The translations under genes and the position numbers were made by a program. Shown here piece by piece: positions 62,805-64,000 of a stretch of 64,000 nucleotides of DNA. Every line of letters starts with the position of its first letter. Within the stretch, counting starts at the first letter, position 1. The stretch is from Nitrospiraceae bacterium (GTDB taxonomy: Bacteria; Nitrospirota; Nitrospiria; Nitrospirales; UBA2166): contig PBSN01000007.1 in assembly GCA_002726235.1 (NCBI GenBank), forward strand, positions 1-64,000, given 5' to 3'. The notes beneath the pieces are model-generated. The model searched no databases and was not told where the DNA came from. It saw only the letters and a list, made by a program, of their open reading frames with translations.

Positions 62805-64000
62805 ATGAAACGATGGGCTGTAAAAGTTGCGAGATGGAGGGAACCAATCATGAGAAAACATGGGCCAACAACCAGGTTCGGCCCTGGGGTCCGATACGGG
62901 CTCTTGGCGCTGACTGTGGTCGGTATGATGGTGGGTCCAGTCATTTCTTCAGTGCTGGCGCAAGTTGTCACTCTAACGCCAACCGAAGGGGGGGCGGCTC
63001 TGGGTGTTCAGCCTGGGACTGCGACCATCGATGTTAAGCAAAACGGAAATGCGAAAGTTACATTTGACCTTTCTGGGATACCGGCGCCAAACCCAGGCCG
63101 TGAGTGTCGTGGTCTGGACAGTGACCAGTCATTGTTGTCCGGGTGGTTTCGGTTTATCAATGACGCTGGGGAATCCACGGTTAATGCGGATAACCTAGTC
63201 GAGCGGTGGGGGCCTCCACCAACTATTATTGAGGATGCTCCTGAAGGGTGCGTTGCGGAATATCCGATTTCGCGAGGGAGAAAGCCGTTCGACCCAGAGA
63301 ATCCTGAGAGTACAGATCGAGGCGGAGGGACATCTGGCTGTTATGGGAAGGCTCCAAACGTGATTACGTGGAGTCCGATAGCCAAATCGACGGCTGGCTT
63401 CACTGCCGGGATGGGTGGAACTTCGCGTCCTGATCCGAACGGGTTTGTGTCTGATATAGACGGCGATGCGAATGCAACCCTGAAGACCAATTTTGACCCT
63501 ACCGATGGGGCAACGACACCGTTGGTTCTGAATCCATGGCATTTTGGATCGAGTGTTCCACCGTTCTGGGCGCAATGTACGAATCCAAAGGTCACTCCCG
63601 CACCGCCGGTCTGCCTTGCTGCTGGAGGAAAGCTCCGGGCGAATGACAGCGGGTATAAGCGGGTATATGAGAACAAGCCATTCAATGACCATGTTGGCCC
63701 GAATGGCGAACGCATTCCGTCGAGAATACCGGGTATCGGGGTGATCGGTGAGATGAATACTTTTGGCGAAGTTGATGAGAGGGCATATGGTCGAGGCCTT
63801 ATTTTTGATATCAACGGACCCTGTGACAACAATCCTCTCGCCAGAACGCCGTGTGGGCCTGGTGGGTTTGGAAAAGAAGGTGGTCCTCCGGCACATCCGG
63901 CTGGGCGAGATATGATGGGCTTCCCGCCGAAGCCTGGGAGTGCAAAGGGTCAGCGGTTCCAAGTTCCTGATGAAAAGGGACGGCAAACTCTTGCTCGAGC
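62805..64000 (+). CDS. Large secreted protein, partial at the right edge
   Basis: An open frame from ATG 62805 (GGAGG eight bases upstream) runs to the window end without a stop, at least 398 codons. An internal ATG at 62850, also with GGAGG, would give a cleaner signal peptide (MRKHGPTTRFGPGVRYGLLA...SSVLAQ). The mature part is Gly/Pro/Asn/Asp rich with scattered Cys and aromatic residues (PGRECRGLDSDQSLLSGWF, LVLNPWHFGSSV, RAYGRGLIFDINGPCDNN). There is no haem motif and no family I recognise. A large exported or surface protein is likely; it could be a substrate of the type II system. Confidence 0.7.
   Translation, partial: MKRWAVKVARWREPIMRKHGPTTRFGPGVRYGLLALTVVGMMVGPVISSVLAQVVTLTPTEGGAALGVQPGTATIDVKQNGNAKVTFDLSGIPAPNPGRECRGLDSDQSLLSGWFRFINDAGESTVNADNLVERWGPPPTIIEDAPEGCVAEYPISRGRKPFDPENPESTDRGGGTSGCYGKAPNVITWSPIAKSTAGFTAGMGGTSRPDPNGFVSDIDGDANATLKTNFDPTDGATTPLVLNPWHFGSSVPPFWAQCTNPKVTPAPPVCLAAGGKLRANDSGYKRVYENKPFNDHVGPNGERIPSRIPGIGVIGEMNTFGEVDERAYGRGLIFDINGPCDNNPLARTPCGPGGFGKEGGPPAHPAGRDMMGFPPKPGSAKGQRFQVPDEKGRQTLAR

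Noticed and set aside
1-64000. CRISPR arrays, rRNA genes or intact tRNA genes
   Set aside because: No regularly spaced direct repeats or rRNA-like segments were seen; the only tRNA-like sequence is the 3' fragment at 46431-46492. My scan by eye could miss a divergent tRNA.

Overview
The window comes from a Gram-negative (diderm) bacterium. It holds an LPS-export gene set (lptC, lptA, lptB), a complete-looking type II secretion operon, several lipobox proteins, porin-like beta-barrels and sigma-54 (rpoN). GC looks close to 50 percent. Gene content and order (omega-gmk-yicC, tsaD-hflX, a single clpC, lptCAB-rpoN-hpf-rapZ, a gspCDEFGHIJ-N-L-M-K operon, FMN-binding and P19-like iron proteins) make me think of Nitrospirota, a Nitrospira-like lineage. 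That placement is inference from memory; no rRNA gene or search supports it.

Layout. 1-10.7 kb is mostly minus strand and centred on metal and electron handling. It has a truncated modB next to a palindromic element, and an operon of porin, lipoprotein, FMN-binding protein and four-helix membrane protein. A GT-C type membrane glycosyltransferase follows, then two P19-like periplasmic proteins. A FAD oxidoreductase is translationally coupled to bacterioferritin-associated ferredoxin, and a strong Fur-type operator separates that pair from divergent bacterioferritin. 11-19 kb (minus) has two paralogous small lipoproteins, then housekeeping genes rpoZ, gmk, yicC, hflX, tsaD and clpC. 19-28 kb has nadK, an NFACT/RqcH-like gene, prmC, anmK, nfeD with a slipin, and a Ktr/Trk potassium pair. 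28-33 kb is the LPS-export/sigma-54 block lptC-lptA-lptB-rpoN-hpf-rapZ. 33-35 kb is aroK-aroB, preceded by a short pilM-like remnant where many bacteria keep pilMNOPQ.

35-46.5 kb is a mixed region: a ketosynthase with altered catalytic residues, a lipoprotein rhodanese, an FGE-like lipoprotein, ilvE, an exported thioredoxin-fold DUF255 protein, an SDR and an HNH nuclease. It ends with a methyltransferase, a decayed pseudogene, a conserved lipoprotein and a 3' fragment of tRNA-Arg(CCG). The nuclease, pseudogene and tRNA fragment suggest past integration or loss here.

46.7-58.9 kb is the type II secretion operon gspC-D-E-(small lipoprotein)-F-G-H-I-J-N-L-M-K. 59-60.2 kb has a ferritin-like diiron protein and an unknown partner. 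From 60.2 kb a near-consensus sigma-70 promoter and a long leader with two tiny ORFs precede three tandem paralogous outer-membrane proteins and a large secreted protein that runs off the right edge. Two related inverted-repeat elements (32.2 and 57.9 kb) each overlap the stop codon of the gene before them.
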